Shown: positions 16,668 through 25,169 of the stretch, one piece after another
Layout: each line of letters starts with the position of its first letter
Position numbering within the stretch: position 1 is the first letter of the stretch
DNA from: Chryseosolibacter sp049791675
Lineage (GTDB): Bacteria; Bacteroidota; Bacteroidia; Cytophagales; Cyclobacteriaceae
Assembly: GCA_049791675.1 (NCBI GenBank)
Contig: JBARAD010000022.1
Coordinates: forward strand, 1 to 44,021
DNA: 44,021 bases
Reading direction: 5' to 3'
Position numbers and translations under genes: made by a program
Notes under the pieces: generated by a model
Told to the model about the DNA's origin: nothing
The model's database searches: none
Seen by the model: the letters and a program-made list of their open reading frames with translations, nothing else

Positions 16668-17810
16668 CTAAGCCACCTCAATCGCCTTCTTCTGGTGCTC
16701 ATGCATCAGATTCGGAAGCTCAATCTTAAAGACGGTGCCCTTTCCCAGCTGCGATTCGAGATGGATGGTGCCACAGAGTTTTTCGACGGCTTCCTTCACA
16801 ATGTAGAGCCCTAAACCTGCGCCTTCATTCTTTTCTGTTGCGCGGAAGAACATATTAAAAACCTTCTGGATATAATCATTGTCTATGCCGATCCCGTTGT
16901 CCTTGAAAGTTAGGGATACTTTGTCAGGGTCGTGATGGATCGTGATCTGGATGTAAGAGCTTTCTTTTGCCGGATCAGAATATTTGATAGCATTTGAGAT
17001 CAGGTTATTCAGAATGAGCGAAAGACGGTATGGATCGGAATAGAACTGGCTCTCGCCTTCGATAAATATTTCCTTGCGGATGCGTTCGTATCCAGGCATG
17101 AATTGCATCCTTTCAAAATTGTCGTTGATGGTTTTCTGGAAATCAATTGCATTGATCAGCAGCCCCTGCCGTGCATTTCGGGAGTATTCAAGAATTTCCT
17201 TCAGGGTGTCATCCAGCTTGCAGATGCTGCTTTTCATCATATCATGATACTGATGAATGGTGTCGGTGCTGGTTTCGTTTTTCGCCAGGTCCAAAAGGCC
17301 CAGCACGCTCATCAGCGGAGCACGCAGATTATGCGAGATGCTGTACACAAAACTGTCCAGCTCCTTGTTGATCTTTATCAATGTTTCATTCTGCCGGGCA
17401 AGCGCCAGCGCAGCTTCGACCTTTTGCCGTTCCGCTTCCTTTGCTTTTAAAGCATTATCGATCACGTTGCGCAACCGTGCCAGGTTCGATTTCAGGACAT
17501 AATCATCAGCGCCGTGCTTCAACGAACTGACGGCAAATTCTTCCGATACCGCGCCAGTCACCAGGATGAAAGGTATCTGCAACTTGCGCTGGTGGAAAAT
17601 TCGAAGCGCCTCGTTTGAATTGAACTGAGGAAGCGAATGATCACAGAGGATCACGTCCGCGCCAAATTCATCCAGTGCACTACTGAACTCTTCCTTGCTG
17701 TCAACCCGTTTGGCAATAAAATCCATCCCGGATTTCTTTAACGCGTGGGTTATCAGGTAGAAATCGTCCTCCAGGTCCTCGAGGGACAGTATTTTCAATG
17801 TACCTTCCAT
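16668..17810 (-). CDS. Receiver-histidine kinase hybrid, paralogue A
   Basis: A 380-residue cytoplasmic protein with a reversed hybrid order: receiver domain first (1-120; phospho-acceptor D57 in ILCDHSLPQ, conserved K107 in VLKSN), then a coiled coil (about 120-150), a HisKA segment with phospho-histidine H160 in SISHNLRAP, and a HATPase domain (N box NLISNAIKYS, G1 DNGIGI, G2 GAGLGLYIV). No DNA-binding or membrane part. Such proteins act as phospho-relay switches in which the receiver controls the attached kinase. It is a close paralogue of the gene at 21026, sharing KINKELDSFVYS and HNLRAPLMSVLGL, but lies in the opposite orientation and without a partner. A 12-bp palindrome (17827-17838) sits 16 bases upstream. 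Confidence 0.92.
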   Translation of the reverse strand: MEGTLKILSLEDLEDDFYLITHALKKSGMDFIAKRVDSKEEFSSALDEFGADVILCDHSLPQFNSNEALRIFHQRKLQIPFILVTGAVSEEFAVSSLKHGADDYVLKSNLARLRNVIDNALKAKEAERQKVEAALALARQNETLIKINKELDSFVYSISHNLRAPLMSVLGLLDLAKNETSTDTIHQYHDMMKSSICKLDDTLKEILEYSRNARQGLLINAIDFQKTINDNFERMQFMPGYERIRKEIFIEGESQFYSDPYRLSLILNNLISNAIKYSDPAKESSYIQITIHHDPDKVSLTFKDNGIGIDNDYIQKVFNMFFRATEKNEGAGLGLYIVKEAVEKLCGTIHLESQLGKGTVFKIELPNLMHEHQKKAIEVA

Positions 17811-18116
17811 TCAGATTCTTTGTCAGTGAGAAATCTCAGAAGACTAATACCTCAAATCTTGTTCCCAGCCGGTTAACGTAAATTACTGCTGTTTTAAAAC
17901 CTGATTTTTGTCCGTTGTGGAGTTTAATCCTCATGGCTTTTGTTTTCCTTTTTGAAAGGATGATGTTTTACGTGTAAGGTTTCGGATGATTCCAATATGT
18001 TTTGAAGTTCCGCTCGAATACTGAACGACCGCCAGCTGATATTATTTTTTCCTGTTAGTTTCTAATCCTTAGGGGTTGTTGTAAATTCATATCAACCTCT
18101 TTAAAAATATTCGGAC
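17811..18116. other. Divergent intergenic region
   Basis: This 306-base gap separates divergently read genes. A palindrome TGAGA-AA-TCTCA lies at 17827-17838 just upstream of the receiver-kinase gene. A weaker inverted repeat GGTTG (18074-18078) and CAACC (18093-18097) lies 20 bases before the dioxygenase-like gene. No full consensus promoter is seen in either direction and no RNA gene is apparent. Confidence 0.4.
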
Positions 18117-18671
18117 ATGGACAGGAAATCTTTTATTCAGACATTGGCAGCTATCCCCCTCGTTGGCGTTACGTTGAAGGGTATCGCAAAGGACACTTCG
18201 GATGTGGATTCGTGTGAGACGCAGCGCGATGTAGAAGGTCCATTCTATAAAGCCGCCGCACCACTGAGAACGGTTATTGAAAAAGAAGGTGAACCATTGG
18301 TGATTTATGGTAAAGTATTGAATGGCGGGGACTGCGAGACGCCTGTTGCAAATGCAGTGCTTGATATCTGGCACTGTGATACGCATGGTGATTATGACAT
18401 GCAGGGATTTAAATGCCGCGGCGTCGTGAAAACGGATCACCTTGGGAATTACAGTTTTACCACGATTTATCCTCCGGCCTATGGAAATCGTCCGAGGCAT
18501 ATTCATTTCAAGATCCGCGCTGCGGGTCGTCGTGAGTTAACCACCCAACTGTATTTCCATGGAGATCCCAATATCCGGAATGATTTTGCCAGGAATGCGG
18601 AAGCAAACCGGGTAATTTCCCTGCGATCAGAAAAGGATCTTAAAAAAGGAGTGTTTAATATCTTTTTGTGA
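18117..18671 (+). CDS. Exported intradiol ring-cleavage dioxygenase-like protein
   Basis: A 184-residue protein of the intradiol dioxygenase / protocatechuate 3,4-dioxygenase family. The N-terminus (MDRKSFIQTLAAIPLVG) resembles the weak export signals seen in oxidoreductases of this phylum. Family motifs are VLDIWHCDTHGDYD (Y93 a likely iron ligand) and YGNRPRHIHFKI (H128 and H130 likely iron ligands, Y118 or Y122 the second tyrosine). Full-size enzymes are longer and have a helical N-terminal dimer domain that this one lacks. The reaction on an aromatic diol is plausible but the substrate is unknown; no aromatic degradation genes are adjacent. Confidence 0.85.
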   Translation: MDRKSFIQTLAAIPLVGVTLKGIAKDTSDVDSCETQRDVEGPFYKAAAPLRTVIEKEGEPLVIYGKVLNGGDCETPVANAVLDIWHCDTHGDYDMQGFKCRGVVKTDHLGNYSFTTIYPPAYGNRPRHIHFKIRAAGRRELTTQLYFHGDPNIRNDFARNAEANRVISLRSEKDLKKGVFNIFL

Positions 18672-18681
18672 CAGCCCTTTG

Positions 18682-18699
18682 AGCAGGCTATTTCCTGCT
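18682..18699. terminator. Bidirectional terminator hairpin
   Basis: AGCAGG (18682-18687) pairs with CCTGCT (18694-18699) around a 6-base loop, flanked by TTTG on the left and TAAA on the right. It lies exactly where two convergent genes meet and overlaps the last codons of the acetyltransferase gene. The flanking T/A runs are short, so termination strength is uncertain. Confidence 0.5.
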
Positions 18700-18996
18700 T
18701 AAAGCCACCGGTTTGAACTTTGTCACCAGATCATTGTACTCCGGATGCTCTTTGATGAATCTGGAGACAGCGGCGCAGTTAACCATTACCTGGGCCTTTG
18801 CTTTCCTCAGATCATCGAGAACCTGCTGAATGAACTTCATGGCGTTTCCCTTTCCGCGATATTTTTCAGGCACATAGGTGTGCATCAATACTTTGGTCTT
18901 GTTTTGAAAACGGTACTCCATGTAAGCAATGTCGGTTCCGAGGTTGAGTTCAAAACGTTGCTGCTCTTTGTTGTTAACTACATTAATTTTATCCAT
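18688..18996 (-). CDS. Small GNAT-type N-acetyltransferase (YjdJ-like)
   Basis: A 102-residue single-domain protein of the short GCN5-related acetyltransferase family. The acetyl-CoA binding loop is visible as VPEKYRGKGNAMKFIQQ (R/Q-x-x-G-x-G/A type), followed by the C-terminal CAAVSRFIKEHPEY, which is a hallmark of the YjdJ/Gtp-like short group. The start is set at ATG 18996, since family homology begins at DKINVV. Substrate unknown. It is convergent with the dioxygenase-like gene and monocistronic. Confidence 0.85.
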   Translation of the reverse strand: MDKINVVNNKEQQRFELNLGTDIAYMEYRFQNKTKVLMHTYVPEKYRGKGNAMKFIQQVLDDLRKAKAQVMVNCAAVSRFIKEHPEYNDLVTKFKPVALSRK

Positions 18997-19018
18997 TACA
19001 ATCATTAACAAGTAAAAT

Positions 19019-19035
19019 AGTGAATATTGTTCACT
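19019..19035. promoter_or_regulatory. 17-bp inverted repeat, possible operator
   Basis: AGTGAA (19019-19024) and TTCACT (19030-19035) form a perfect 6-bp inverted repeat with a 5-base centre, 22 bases upstream of the acetyltransferase start. The geometry fits a dimeric helix-turn-helix repressor site. No candidate regulator is adjacent. Confidence 0.35.
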
Positions 19036-19273
19036 TTCTAAGCAGCATTTTTATTGTTTAAGATCCGGAATGAAAGAAAAATGTATAAAAAGCCCTTTTT
19101 GTCTGTTTTAAGCGACTCTCAACAATTTGATATGTAATAAATATGTAAGTTTTCCGAGGAGTTGACTTTTTTTTATGGGCCCCCTTATCTACTTTTATCG
19201 AAGCCCATCACTTTTGAAAGGACTGAAATAGTCTGCTTGATTCTAGCGCACAACTTCTTGCCGACATTGACCG

Positions 19274-20617
19274 ATGTTACAATATTTAGACAAACTTCTC
19301 CGCACCGGATTTCTTCTTGTATTAGTATGGGCCGCCTTTCAGCTTATTTTAAGCGACCGTATCGTACCGGCTGCAACAGGCGGTGGCCCAACCGTTGCAG
19401 TGGCCCAAAGTCCGTTGCAGGAAAGCAAGTCCACCCCTAAGGAATTTGATCATGGTTCTCTTGTCCTGTGGCTGGTTCTGGGTGTGTCCTTACTGGGCCT
19501 CTCGGGATACCTGCTCTTCCAGATAAAAAAGAAACAACTGGCTGCAGAACAACTGGAGGCGCTTCGCAATGAGTTGACGCATTTATTTGAGAACGCGCCG
19601 TGTGGATATCATTCCATTGATGAAAGAGGATTTTTTACCAGGATCAATAAAACAATGTTGGGTTGGCTTGGTTACGAAAAGAATGAAGTAGTGGGCAAAA
19701 TGAAATTTACGGATGTCATTGCTGAAGCGCACCGGGAAATAATCGGGAACGCCTCCTTGCAGCCGCAACGTAGTTTTGATATAGACCTTGTCAGGAAATC
19801 GGGAGTTGCATTTCCGGTATTGCTCCGGGTGGTTAAAAAAGAACAATCGGACCGGCAGCGGAAAACGATCCTTTTTAGTACGATCGACAATGGCGAGTGC
19901 CGGCAGGCACTTGAGCGGATCAAGACCCTGGATCAGGAGCTGGAAGCATTCAGCTATTCCATTTCACATGATTTGCGCGCCCCCCTTCGTTCCATCGATG
20001 GCTACTCCAAAATCCTGCAGGAGGATTATGCCGGTAAACTTGATGACGATGGCAGGAGGGTATTGAATGTGATCATGAACAATGCCAGGCGCATGGGAAA
20101 GCTGATCGATGATTTGCTGGACTTCGGGCGATTGGGACGGAAAAATTTACAGCGGTCGAATCTCAATATGAAAGGTATTGTGCATAATATTGTCAATGAA
20201 CTATTGATGCGGGAACCTGACCGGAAAGTGGATGTTAAGGTAGATGAATTGCATTCTGCCCTGGCGGACGCGGACATGATGCGACAAGTGTGGTTTAATA
20301 TTCTTGAAAACGCTGTCAAGTTCACCGGGAAAAAACAGCTTGCTGCCATTGAGGTACGCTCTTATAAGACAGATGGTCACGAAGTGTGTTATGAAGTTAA
20401 AGACAATGGCGAAGGTTTTGACATGAAATACGCGCCGAAACTTTTCGGCGTGTTCCAGCGCCTGCATAAAATGCAGGATTTTGCGGGAACCGGTGTAGGA
20501 CTCGCCATTGTAAAACGTATTATTTCCAGGCATGGCGGCCGTGTCTGGGCTGAAGCCAGCCTTCATCAGGGAGCCATATTCTATTTTACAATTCCCATTG
20601 AAAATGAAAATCCATAG
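19274..20617 (+). CDS. PAS-domain membrane histidine kinase
   Basis: A 447-residue sensor kinase. Two membrane helices (about 11-27 and 62-83) enclose a short periplasmic loop of about 35 residues, so the stimulus is probably sensed in the cytoplasm or membrane. A PAS domain follows (about 100-205, with LFENAPCGYHSID), then HisKA with H232 in SYSISHDLRAPLRS, and HATPase with N box NILENAVKF, G1 DNGEGF and G2 GTGVGLAIVKRI. The C-terminal half resembles kinases of the phytochrome-like group. Its last 14 bases overlap the next gene, a single-domain response regulator that is the obvious phosphate acceptor. Confidence 0.92.
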   Translation: MLQYLDKLLRTGFLLVLVWAAFQLILSDRIVPAATGGGPTVAVAQSPLQESKSTPKEFDHGSLVLWLVLGVSLLGLSGYLLFQIKKKQLAAEQLEALRNELTHLFENAPCGYHSIDERGFFTRINKTMLGWLGYEKNEVVGKMKFTDVIAEAHREIIGNASLQPQRSFDIDLVRKSGVAFPVLLRVVKKEQSDRQRKTILFSTIDNGECRQALERIKTLDQELEAFSYSISHDLRAPLRSIDGYSKILQEDYAGKLDDDGRRVLNVIMNNARRMGKLIDDLLDFGRLGRKNLQRSNLNMKGIVHNIVNELLMREPDRKVDVKVDELHSALADADMMRQVWFNILENAVKFTGKKQLAAIEVRSYKTDGHEVCYEVKDNGEGFDMKYAPKLFGVFQRLHKMQDFAGTGVGLAIVKRIISRHGGRVWAEASLHQGAIFYFTIPIENENP

Positions 20618-21029
20618 TGCAGTTGATATTTTGTTGGTTGAGGATAATCCGGACGATGCGGGGCTTGCCATCCACGCGCTGAAAAAAAATAACCTGGCGA
20701 ACAATCTTTTGCATCTTCAAGACGGCGAAGAGGCACTTACTTACCTGTTTTCCACCGATATGACCAGCATGCCGAAAGTGGTCTTGCTGGACCTGAAAAT
20801 GCCAAAAGTGGATGGCATTGAAGTGCTGCGGATATTGAAGTCGGATGAGGAACGGAAGATTATACCGGTTGTTGTGTTGACATCTTCCAGGGAGGATATT
20901 GATATCCTTGAATCCTATAAGCTGGGTGTGAACGCGTACATTGTTAAGCCTGTGGACTACGATAAATTTGTGAGAGCAATTTCTGAAATCGGACTCTTCT
21001 GGCTTTCATTGAATCAGCCACCAAAATGA
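20604..21029 (+). CDS. Single-domain response regulator (Rcp1-like)
   Basis: A 141-residue stand-alone receiver domain. Conserved residues are the acidic pair E13-D14 in LLVEDNPDD, the phospho-acceptor D63 in VLLDLKMPK, T93 in VVLTSS and K115 in IVKPVD. It has no output domain, like cyanobacterial Rcp1 that partners phytochromes. The ATG at 20604 is used because the receiver fold begins there; it overlaps the upstream kinase by 14 bases and its stop overlaps the next start as ATGA. It likely carries phosphate from the PAS kinase to the downstream receiver-kinase or to another target. Confidence 0.93.
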   Translation: MKIHSAVDILLVEDNPDDAGLAIHALKKNNLANNLLHLQDGEEALTYLFSTDMTSMPKVVLLDLKMPKVDGIEVLRILKSDEERKIIPVVVLTSSREDIDILESYKLGVNAYIVKPVDYDKFVRAISEIGLFWLSLNQPPK

Positions 21030-22192
21030 CAGGCATGGCCAAGGATAAGGAACTTAAAATACTGATGCTCGAAGATCTTCAGGATGACGTGGGGTTAATC
21101 GAACGAACCCTTCGGAAGGAAGGTCTCTTGTTTTCGTCCAGACGCGTGGACTCTCAGGAAGAGTTTACGGAGTCACTGGAAAAGTTTCACCCGGACGTGA
21201 TCTTATCTGACCATGCCTTGCCTCAGTTCAATTCACTGGAAGCCCTGAAGATCTGCCGGAAGCAGGCCGCGAATATTCCTTTTATCCTTGTAACGGGTAC
21301 TGTATCGGAGGAATTCGCCGTGAGCTGCCTCAAGCAGGGTGCTGATGATTATGTGCTGAAATCCAATATGGTGAGGTTGCCTTCTGCCATCCAGAATGCT
21401 TTGAAACAACGTCAACAGGAAGCGAAGCGCAAGAAGGCCGAAGGTACCCTGCGTAAACGAAACGAAGAACTTGTAAAGATCAACAAGGAACTCGACAGTT
21501 TTGTTTACAGCGTTTCACATAACCTTCGTGCTCCGCTGATGTCGGTACTCGGATTGATTCATCTCGCCCAACTGGAAAACAAACACAGTGACCCGGTGCT
21601 GAATAAGTATTTTCAGATGATGCAGCACAGTGTCCACAAGCTTGATGAAACGCTGAAAGAGATCCTTGACTACTCCAGAAATGCGCGCAGTGCGGTCAAG
21701 ATTGCAGCGGTCGATATCAAAAAAATCATCGAAGATATCTTCGATCGTTTGAAGTATATGGACGGAGCTGATACGATCAGCAAATCCATTGAGGTGGTGG
21801 ACGATCATTGCCTCTTTCCTACCGACGTGTTCCGGCTCTCCGTCATCATCAATAACCTGGTATCCAACGCTATCAAGTACCGGGATGTCACGAAAGTCCG
21901 GCAAACCATCCATGTCCGGCTGCACATCACCGAGAGCCAACTGGAAATGATATTTTCCGACAACGGCATGGGTATTTCCGGAGAGTTTCTGGGGAAGATT
22001 TTTGAAATGTTCTACCGTGCCACAGAACGCAGTGAAGGCGCTGGTTTAGGTTTGTATATCGTCAGGGAAACGATCGATAAACTTGGCGGAAGCATTCGCG
22101 TCACTTCAGAGCCTGGAATGGGTACAACCTTTTTTATCACCCTTCCAAACTTAGCCATCCATCAGCAGGAGGAAACGGATCCGGAGTCTTAA
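21026..22192 (+). CDS. Receiver-histidine kinase hybrid, paralogue B
   Basis: A 388-residue protein with the same reversed architecture as the gene at 16668: receiver (1-125; D62 in ILSDHALPQ, K112 in VLKSN), coiled coil (about 125-155), HisKA with H165 in SVSHNLRAPL, and HATPase (NLVSNAIKYR, DNGMGI, GAGLGLYIV). The ATGA overlap with the response regulator gene makes a three-gene operon of PAS kinase, receiver and receiver-kinase. An alternative start at the fourth codon (21035) is possible. No DNA-binding domain is present, so the output is either protein interaction or further phosphotransfer. Confidence 0.92.
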   Translation: MTGMAKDKELKILMLEDLQDDVGLIERTLRKEGLLFSSRRVDSQEEFTESLEKFHPDVILSDHALPQFNSLEALKICRKQAANIPFILVTGTVSEEFAVSCLKQGADDYVLKSNMVRLPSAIQNALKQRQQEAKRKKAEGTLRKRNEELVKINKELDSFVYSVSHNLRAPLMSVLGLIHLAQLENKHSDPVLNKYFQMMQHSVHKLDETLKEILDYSRNARSAVKIAAVDIKKIIEDIFDRLKYMDGADTISKSIEVVDDHCLFPTDVFRLSVIINNLVSNAIKYRDVTKVRQTIHVRLHITESQLEMIFSDNGMGISGEFLGKIFEMFYRATERSEGAGLGLYIVRETIDKLGGSIRVTSEPGMGTTFFITLPNLAIHQQEETDPES

Positions 22193-22209
22193 CAATAGGA
22201 CACAGGGCC

Positions 22210-24174
22210 CTACCGAATAATTTCAATTTCTGTTCGCCTGTTGATCTGGCGTCCCTCCGCCTCGTCATCATTGGACACTAGCGGTTGTTCTGAACCAAAG
22301 CCCTTTGCCTGGAGGCGGCCGCGATCAATCCCTTGCCTGATGAGGTACTGGACGACAGCCTCCGCTCGCTTTAAAGACAAGTCCATGTTCGCTTTCGGAT
22401 TACCCACGTTATCCGTATGACCATTGATCTGGATCCTCCATCCAGGGTTTTGCAGGAGCAGATCCCGGATAGTCTCAAGCTCCCCCTTCGAAGCTGATAT
22501 CAGCTCTGACTGGTTCACATCAAAAAAAATATTCTTCAGCACCACCTTCGAACCTACGGTGGCTTTCACCATCAGGATGCGCGTTTCAATCTCCCGGTAT
22601 TTCTCATATGCAGGCAGATCAAAATTCATTGAATTGAACAGGTAGCCTTCCGTCTCTGTAGTCACTCCGTAATTTCCCTTGTCCGGAATATGCAGTTCAA
22701 AAGTGCCCGACGGCGTTGTGGCAACCGTCATGATCACCTTGTTCGTAGCATTCTCCACCACCCTCAGGGTCGATTGCAATGGTTGCAGGCTACGTGCGTC
22801 CACCACCGATCCCTTCATGACAGCAACGCCTTTCCTGTCATTGTGCTCGGGGCTTTCTGTTTCTTTTGCTGTATCTTTTATTTCCTGTTCTGGTGTTGCT
22901 GACGGATGCTGTGAATTAAAGCTGATCGAATAGAGATCGATGTTGCCGGGTGAATCCCCGTTGAGTCTGGCATAATACCCGATTCTTGCATCCGCCGACA
23001 AAACGAAATATTGGTCCGGTCCGCTCGTATTGATCGGAGTACCCAGGTGTGCTGCCTTCGACCATTTGCCATCCTGTAGTCTGCTCTTAAAAACGTCTGT
23101 GCTTCCCAGCGTAGCGTGACCGTTGGAGGAAAAGAATAGCGTAATGCCGTCGACATGCAGGAAGGGCGTCACCTCATCTCCCCGGGTATTGATGGTGGAT
23201 CCCAGGTTGGCTGCGCGCCCCCACTGCCCGTTGGGGCCAAGCTGCGATACGTATATATCGTATCCTCCTCTTCCTCCGGCGCGGTTACTTGAAAAATAAA
23301 GCCTTTTGCCATCAGCGGAAACACAGGCTGAACCTTCACTGTATTCGGGATGGTTTATAAAACGATTCAGCGGTACCGGCCTCGCCCAGCTTCCGTTTTC
23401 AAGCGTTGAAGTATAAATATCCCCACGACCCTCCTCATAATGCAGAAACAAGGTCTTTCCGTCAGCAGACAATGAAAGGGCAGCTTCGTTTAACTTGACG
23501 TTGATCTCAGCCCCGATCCTGGCGGGCGGACCCCATTGCGTTCCTTCCTTTTGACTGATATACACGTCTTCAAAATTCGTGGCGCTTTTTATCTGATAAT
23601 CGTCTGCCGACCGGTTGGATGTGAAAATGAGTGTTTGGCCGTCGTTACTGATCAAAGGCAATAGTTCCGAGAACGGTGTGTTTATCGGATGAGCAAGCGC
23701 CGTAATGGTGGCGTCGGAAGAAATGTTCATCAGCGAATCGGCCAGCGCACATTCACGTATTTTTCTGGAGGCGATGGCACCGAGACTTTTATTTTTTGCT
23801 TTCAGCGTCGTAAAGTGCTCCCGGGCTTTCGCGTATTGTTGGGTTCCCTGATACGCCATTCCCAGATGGTAGTCTATATTCTGATCGACAGCAGGGTTCA
23901 GGTTGTAAGCTTTCTCGAGGAACGCAACCGCTTGGGCAACATGCTCCTCATGGAGATAAGCAATGCCGACTTTGTAGTTTGTCTGCGCATCGGCGTCGTC
24001 GAACTTCAGGGCTTCCAGGTAATCGGCTATGGCGTTTTTATAATCCTTTCTTTGATAATAACGGTCGCCTTTTGCGAGGTGTTCTTTCAGCGATTGCGCT
24101 TGCGCCGCCGAAAAGATCAGGATCATCAGCCCTGCAACCCATAATTGTTTTCCCTTACCTGACACCTGCATCAT
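22210..24174 (-). CDS. OmpA family protein with TPR and WD40-like repeats
   Basis: A 654-residue envelope protein. A signal peptide ends near SAAQAQ; TPR repeats (about 27-150) are followed by a PD40/WD40-like propeller (about 190-430, with repeated LYFSSNRAGG and LFFSSNG motifs), a carboxypeptidase-regulatory-like beta-sandwich (about 465-530) and a C-terminal OmpA domain (about 545-650, with INGHTDNVGN and the peptidoglycan-binding LSLKRAEAVV). This four-part layout is typical of Bacteroidota and includes PorE-like type IX secretion components and gliding-associated proteins. Without the other secretion genes nearby, the specific role is not settled. The start is one of two adjacent ATGs (24174 or 24171). 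Confidence 0.9.
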   Translation of the reverse strand: MMQVSGKGKQLWVAGLMILIFSAAQAQSLKEHLAKGDRYYQRKDYKNAIADYLEALKFDDADAQTNYKVGIAYLHEEHVAQAVAFLEKAYNLNPAVDQNIDYHLGMAYQGTQQYAKAREHFTTLKAKNKSLGAIASRKIRECALADSLMNISSDATITALAHPINTPFSELLPLISNDGQTLIFTSNRSADDYQIKSATNFEDVYISQKEGTQWGPPARIGAEINVKLNEAALSLSADGKTLFLHYEEGRGDIYTSTLENGSWARPVPLNRFINHPEYSEGSACVSADGKRLYFSSNRAGGRGGYDIYVSQLGPNGQWGRAANLGSTINTRGDEVTPFLHVDGITLFFSSNGHATLGSTDVFKSRLQDGKWSKAAHLGTPINTSGPDQYFVLSADARIGYYARLNGDSPGNIDLYSISFNSQHPSATPEQEIKDTAKETESPEHNDRKGVAVMKGSVVDARSLQPLQSTLRVVENATNKVIMTVATTPSGTFELHIPDKGNYGVTTETEGYLFNSMNFDLPAYEKYREIETRILMVKATVGSKVVLKNIFFDVNQSELISASKGELETIRDLLLQNPGWRIQINGHTDNVGNPKANMDLSLKRAEAVVQYLIRQGIDRGRLQAKGFGSEQPLVSNDDEAEGRQINRRTEIEIIR

Positions 24175-24354
24175 GCGGTTTAACTTTGAATGGAATTTGT
24201 AATTCGAACCCGCAATATACGACAGCGCATCAGCTTTTTTATTAGCGTTTACACATGATTTCATACGTTGAACTACATTCGTTAACGCACAGATTTCGCC
24301 GGTTGCAAATAAAAATCGTAATCGTGAAGCATCGCCATGTCTACACGCATCGGC

Positions 24355-25116
24355 TTATGTGTTGGGGACCTGTTTCCCGATCAGGCCAGCCTTCATAAAT
24401 ACAGGAAAAGTTACACGCTTGACCTCGCCGGGTTCCCAGAAAGGACGGAGGTTCTCCATGAATGCATCCACCGGGTTTACACCATGGATGCTGATGTATT
24501 TCTGTGTGGCTGACCACGATTGTAGATATCCGGCAAACTGGTCGGAGGTCCATTGCACACGGATCTGAAAATCCGGGCAGGGGATTTCATCGAACGGAAA
24601 GGGGATGTCACGGTAATGATTCTCAACCAGTTTACGGGCTGGATCCCAGTAAGGGCCCGTCTTATGGTTGTAAAAATCCATGAACAATTCATCGATCACG
24701 GGATCAATGGTGAGTAGCGCATAACCCCATACGGCGAGAAGTCCCTGCGGTTTGCCTGTGCGCCGCACCTCTTCATAAAATGAGGGAAGATGAAACCAAT
24801 GAAGCGCTTGCGCTACGGTGATCAGATCGAATTGACTGTCTGCAAATGAAGGGTGTTCTGCCGGAGCAAGGGCGTATGAAATATTTTTTGCCGGGAAAGC
24901 GTGATCAAGCTGCTGCTGACTGATGTCAGTGGCAAAGACGGTGTCAAAATAATCCGCAAGGTGACGGGCCACCTGCCCATTGCCAGTGGCGCAATCCCAG
25001 GCACAGGAACGATTGCGAATGTGCCTGAAGATAAATGCGTAAAGTTCTTCCGGATACGCAGGCCTGAAAGCCGCGTACGCTTTTGACTGTCGTGAAAAGT
25101 AATCCTTCTTCTCCAT
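24355..25116 (-). CDS. Class I SAM-dependent methyltransferase
   Basis: A 253-residue cytoplasmic methyltransferase of the type 11 group. Motif I is CAWDCATGNGQVARHLA (SAM-binding G-x-G), then VFATDISQQQLDHA (acidic end of strand 2), FDLITVAQALHWFH (motif IV-like), and LLAVWGYALL. It resembles the trans-aconitate/phenolic-type methyltransferases in yeast and bacteria in length and in the ALHWF signature. The start is ATG 25116 before EKKDYFS; six more codons upstream are possible. It follows aspS on the same strand by 53 bases and may share its transcript. Substrate unknown. Confidence 0.88.
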   Translation of the reverse strand: MEKKDYFSRQSKAYAAFRPAYPEELYAFIFRHIRNRSCAWDCATGNGQVARHLADYFDTVFATDISQQQLDHAFPAKNISYALAPAEHPSFADSQFDLITVAQALHWFHLPSFYEEVRRTGKPQGLLAVWGYALLTIDPVIDELFMDFYNHKTGPYWDPARKLVENHYRDIPFPFDEIPCPDFQIRVQWTSDQFAGYLQSWSATQKYISIHGVNPVDAFMENLRPFWEPGEVKRVTFPVFMKAGLIGKQVPNT

Positions 25117-25169
25117 GGCAGGGCACCAACACATCGTCGGGCGCCGCTGCTAACGAGCGCCCTGCACCG

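Noticed and set aside
19190..19197. TACTTTTA as -7 element for the PAS kinase
   Set aside because: One mismatch and no TTTG at the -33 distance; A/T-rich sequence makes chance matches likely.
20532..20603. Earlier start for the single-domain response regulator
   Set aside because: It would overlap the kinase G2-box region by more than 80 bases; the receiver fold begins at 20604.
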